Part shown: piece after piece, positions 61,952 to 64,000 of the stretch
Numbering within the stretch: the stretch's first letter is position 1
Layout: each line of letters starts with the position of its first letter
Assembly: GCA_018377235.1 (NCBI GenBank)
Contig: JAGZZT010000014.1
Span: 1 to 64,000, forward strand
Source of the DNA: Clostridium sp.
Lineage (GTDB): Bacteria > Bacillota > Clostridia > Lachnospirales > Lachnospiraceae
DNA length: 64,000 nt
Reading direction: 5' to 3'
Made by a program: the position numbers and the translations under genes
The notes under the pieces: generated by a model
What the model was told of the DNA's origin: nothing
Database searches by the model: none
The model's input: only the letters and a program-made list of their open reading frames with translations

Positions 61952-62975
61952 CCTGCACCTCCAGAGCTTTCCGGTTCACATACTCCACAAATTCTTCCAC
62001 CTGCTCCATATCGGGACAATCCGGCAAAATACTGTTCCTGGCGGCCTGGTTCAGACGCTCCTCATAATCTGTCAAGAGTTCATAAAACTCTGGCGCAAAG
62101 GTTTTGTCCTCCTTCTGAAAACCGCCGTTTCTAATCTTTAAAAGAAGCTCCTGCTCCTTGACCCGTTTTGTCCTTATCTCTCCTCTCTCTAAAATGTCAA
62201 TGGCCATCATAAAGAGTCGGATCAGGTGCATGGCATGCTTATTCAGATGATTGTCATCTTTCTTTTTATTCCGTTTGCCAATTTTGTCATAATCCTTTAC
62301 CACCTTATACATAATAGAGCACATAGTCTCATACTCCCGCAGAGGCAGATGTCTGTACTCTGCGTCCACGAAAATTTCTGTCTCCAAATCCGGTTTCTCT
62401 GATGGAGCAATGTAGAGATGAACGCTTCCCTGGGAAAATCGATCATACCTGCTTTGAAAATCTTCCAGTGCATGTTTCACTGAATTAAGTATGTGCTGCT
62501 CCCGCTCTCTCTGAGGTACGGAATCCCTGGCAATAGCATTCTGCAGACGGCGAAGCTGGGCGCTGGCATAGCCGCCGAAGGACTTGGCCGCCCTCTTAGA
62601 CAGAAACATGCCGCGGTGCTCGAGAAGTTCTCTTCCCAAAGGCGACATAATAAGATACTGATCCTCGTCAAGCCCAAGAATCTCAATGGTATTCGGATTG
62701 CATTCCAGAAGAAGTTTTACAATCTTATTAAAAGAATAGACAACTGTATCCGTATACTGATCCTCATACTGTTCAAACTCTGTCAGTCCCAGCAGATCTG
62801 ATGGAAGATTCAAAGTTATCCCTCGAAAATCAATATCGCTGGTCCCGCAGTTTGTCCCGTAGGCATAGCTTCCGCCCAGCCCCAGCAACATGATTCTGTC
62901 TCCCAGCCTGGGATTTTTCTTTAAAAATTCATATTCTTTCGTGTCTAAAAGTGCTCTGAAGTCCTTCTCTTCCAT
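61923..62975 (-). CDS. RlaP-like nucleotidyltransferase (first of pair)
   Basis: A 350-residue protein with the motif G35-S36-Y-A-Y-G-T followed by D47-I-D49 (in GTSDIDFRGI), then an aspartate-poor helical region and a basic segment (KDYDKIGKRNKKKDDNHLNKHAMHLIRLF) that may bind nucleic acid. It is a distant paralogue of the following gene, with a longer C-terminus. Family: nucleotidyltransferase PF10127. The start at 62975 (MEEKDFRALL) follows GGGGAGAAGGACA. No ligase, methyltransferase or toxin gene is beside them that would point to a known RNA-repair system. Confidence 0.88.
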   Translation of the reverse strand: MEEKDFRALLDTKEYEFLKKNPRLGDRIMLLGLGGSYAYGTNCGTSDIDFRGITLNLPSDLLGLTEFEQYEDQYTDTVVYSFNKIVKLLLECNPNTIEILGLDEDQYLIMSPLGRELLEHRGMFLSKRAAKSFGGYASAQLRRLQNAIARDSVPQREREQHILNSVKHALEDFQSRYDRFSQGSVHLYIAPSEKPDLETEIFVDAEYRHLPLREYETMCSIMYKVVKDYDKIGKRNKKKDDNHLNKHAMHLIRLFMMAIDILERGEIRTKRVKEQELLLKIRNGGFQKEDKTFAPEFYELLTDYEERLNQAARNSILPDCPDMEQVEEFVEYVNRKALEVQDGAEHSKRN

Positions 62976-63074
62976 TGTCCTTCTCCCCATATTCAAAAAT
63001 ATTTATGTGAATTTTTCATTATATCTGTATTTTCATCTTATCATAGAATGAAATATGATTCTATCATAAACTAT

Positions 63075-63119
63075 TAAAAAAGAGGACCTTTTCCTGCAGA
63101 CTGCAAAAAAATGTCCTCT
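63075..63119 (-). terminator. Terminator of the small lipoprotein gene
   Basis: AGAGGAC pairs with GTCCTCT on the minus strand, followed by TTTTT, about 16 bases after the stop. Confidence 0.85.
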
Positions 63120-63134
63120 CCATCGTATTTCTAT

Positions 63135-63539
63135 TTATTTTTCCGCTTTTTCGACAGAAATGACAGTTCCTGTAAACGCATCCACTGCGCTCAGTTCTCC
63201 TGTGTAGGTTACTGTTACCTTGTCGCCTTCCTTCACATCAGAAAGGCCCTTTGGCTTCTCGTCAAATGATAAAGAATAGGCATCTGCTCCGTCTACAATG
63301 GTAAACATGAAGTCCTTGATATCCTCGATTGTGCCTGTGACAGAAGAAGTCTCCGCATCTGTCTTGCCCTTCTCTGCAGACACGTCCGAAGTTTCCTCAT
63401 TTTTTACTGTTTCTTCATTCTTTACCGCCCCTGTTTCAGTTTTAGAAGGTGCCGGCGCATTGGCTGGCTCCTTTGCTCCACATCCTGTGGCGAGAACCAG
63501 AGTCGTCATAATCATTGCTGCAATGTTTCTTTTCTTCAT
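63135..63539 (-). CDS. Small lipoprotein of unknown function
   Basis: A 134-residue secreted lipoprotein. The signal peptide ends at a lipobox (LATGC in TTLVLATGCGAKEP). A low-complexity Ala/Pro/Glu/Thr/Val linker (about 25-65, NEETVKNEETSDV) is followed by an OB-like beta domain (VTGTIEDIKDFMFTIVDG and GDKVTVTYTGELSAVDAFTG), which suggests a small surface-exposed binding module. The ligand is unknown. The start at 63539 has GGAGGTTCGATT. It is probably a single gene. Confidence 0.82.
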   Translation of the reverse strand: MKKRNIAAMIMTTLVLATGCGAKEPANAPAPSKTETGAVKNEETVKNEETSDVSAEKGKTDAETSSVTGTIEDIKDFMFTIVDGADAYSLSFDEKPKGLSDVKEGDKVTVTYTGELSAVDAFTGTVISVEKAEK

Positions 63540-63651
63540 AATCGAACCTCCATAAATGAGAATATATTTCAGCGGCTCTTTCACAGCCGTTATATTCTTT
63601 AGATGGAAAAGTTCTGGAAAAAGTTGGGATAAAATTAAAAATTCCAGGAAA

Positions 63652-64000
63652 TCAGATCCTTTTGTCTGCCTGTGGCTTTCTTTCCTCCATTATGCTTTGG
63701 TACAGCTCTCTCCCATATTCTCCTGCCAGGGCTTCGCAGATCTGCGCTCTCTCCTCAATCACAGGAACCTGAATATGGGCTTTGGCGTCCGCTGTCTGAA
63801 GAAGCATCAGCTTTTGAAACTCCTCAAAAGAAGCAGTTTTTAAATGACGCCTTAAATGTTTCTTTCTGAAGCTCACATGATCGTCATGAAACGCAACATA
63901 GTAAAACAGCCGTTTCTTTTCTGTTTCTGACAAAAACTCCCCATTCCACTCCATAGTTGGAACAATCTCCTGTTTAACAAGCTGCAGACTTTTCTCAGGA
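63652..64000 (-). CDS. 3' part of an unidentified gene, cut by the window edge
   Basis: The minus-strand frame ending at 63652 stays open to the window edge (64000) with sensible residues (PEKSLQLVKQEIVPT before the ATG at 63954), so the gene starts beyond the window. The visible 115 residues are rich in charged and aromatic residues (EWNGEFLSETEKKRLFYYVAF, HDDHVSFRKKHLRRHLK) and helical in appearance. I do not recognise the family. The 63540-63651 stretch behind it shows no feature. Confidence 0.65.
   Translation of the reverse strand, partial: PEKSLQLVKQEIVPTMEWNGEFLSETEKKRLFYYVAFHDDHVSFRKKHLRRHLKTASFEEFQKLMLLQTADAKAHIQVPVIEERAQICEALAGEYGRELYQSIMEERKPQADKRI

Noticed and set aside
1..64000. 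Prophage, integrative element or biosynthetic gene cluster
   Set aside because: No integrase, phage structural, conjugation or assembly-line genes seen; gene content is mostly core metabolism and envelope functions.

Overview
The window reads as a chromosomal segment of a spore-forming, anaerobic Clostridia bacterium, most likely a Lachnospiraceae member (genus not resolved). The reasons are a T-box-controlled valS, meso-diaminopimelate dehydrogenase, a PPi-type phosphofructokinase, SpoIID- and SleB-like proteins, DUF6472 and DUF5662 family proteins, and strong Shine-Dalgarno sites with frequent GTG/TTG starts. I saw no rRNA, tRNA, CRISPR array, prophage or complete insertion sequence. Most of it looks like ordinary core genome, with a few damaged genes and several small inverted-repeat elements.

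Layout. 1-8.2 kb: valS with its T-box leader and a DUF6472 protein, a D,D-carboxypeptidase with cell-wall-binding repeats, ddh, a Na+-dependent NSS transporter and a small XRE regulator. 8.4-16.4 kb: DUF523 protein, a heterodimeric ABC exporter pair, a YihY/BrkB membrane protein, M32 carboxypeptidase, NUDIX hydrolase and a TauE/SafE exporter. 16.5-24.1 kb: a cell-envelope and recombination block on the minus strand (ruvA, ruvB, zapA, U32 peptidase, FtsW/RodA-type protein, class B PBP). 24.2-29.9 kb: YprB-like exonuclease, DUF5662, cold-shock protein, hslO with a methyltransferase, an unidentified membrane protein and a SEC-C protein. 30.2-36.2 kb: pstSCAB with a broken phoU, and divergent pfp. 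36.3-44.4 kb: SpoIID-like protein, AI-2E transporter family protein, an orphan structured RNA (candidate 6S), cytidine deaminase, an ECF sigma/ZAS anti-sigma/membrane protein operon, a chloramphenicol acetyltransferase homologue and adenosine deaminase. 44.5-49.3 kb: M16 peptidase, SleB-like hydrolase and YbaK. 49.3-53.9 kb: branched-chain amino acid genes (broken leuC, leuD, LysR regulator, ilvC, ilvN). 53.9-64 kb: nudC, HisJ-like PHP phosphatase, a TetR unit, pgsA-like gene, degV, a padR-DUF1700 operon, two adjacent RlaP-like nucleotidyltransferases, a lipoprotein and a gene cut by the right edge.

The points most worth checking are these. phoU and leuC each lack roughly 80-90 nt of conserved coding sequence and are frameshifted at the junction. 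The ECF sigma gene has an ideal ribosome binding site but ATC where the start codon should be. An orphan promoter-RNA-terminator unit sits between cdd and the AI-2E gene. A small family of perfect 20-24 bp hairpins shares a loop motif. TetR and PadR units carry visible operator-like dyads. No clearly new defence or biosynthetic system was identified; the sigma operon and the nucleotidyltransferase pair are the least explained gene groups.
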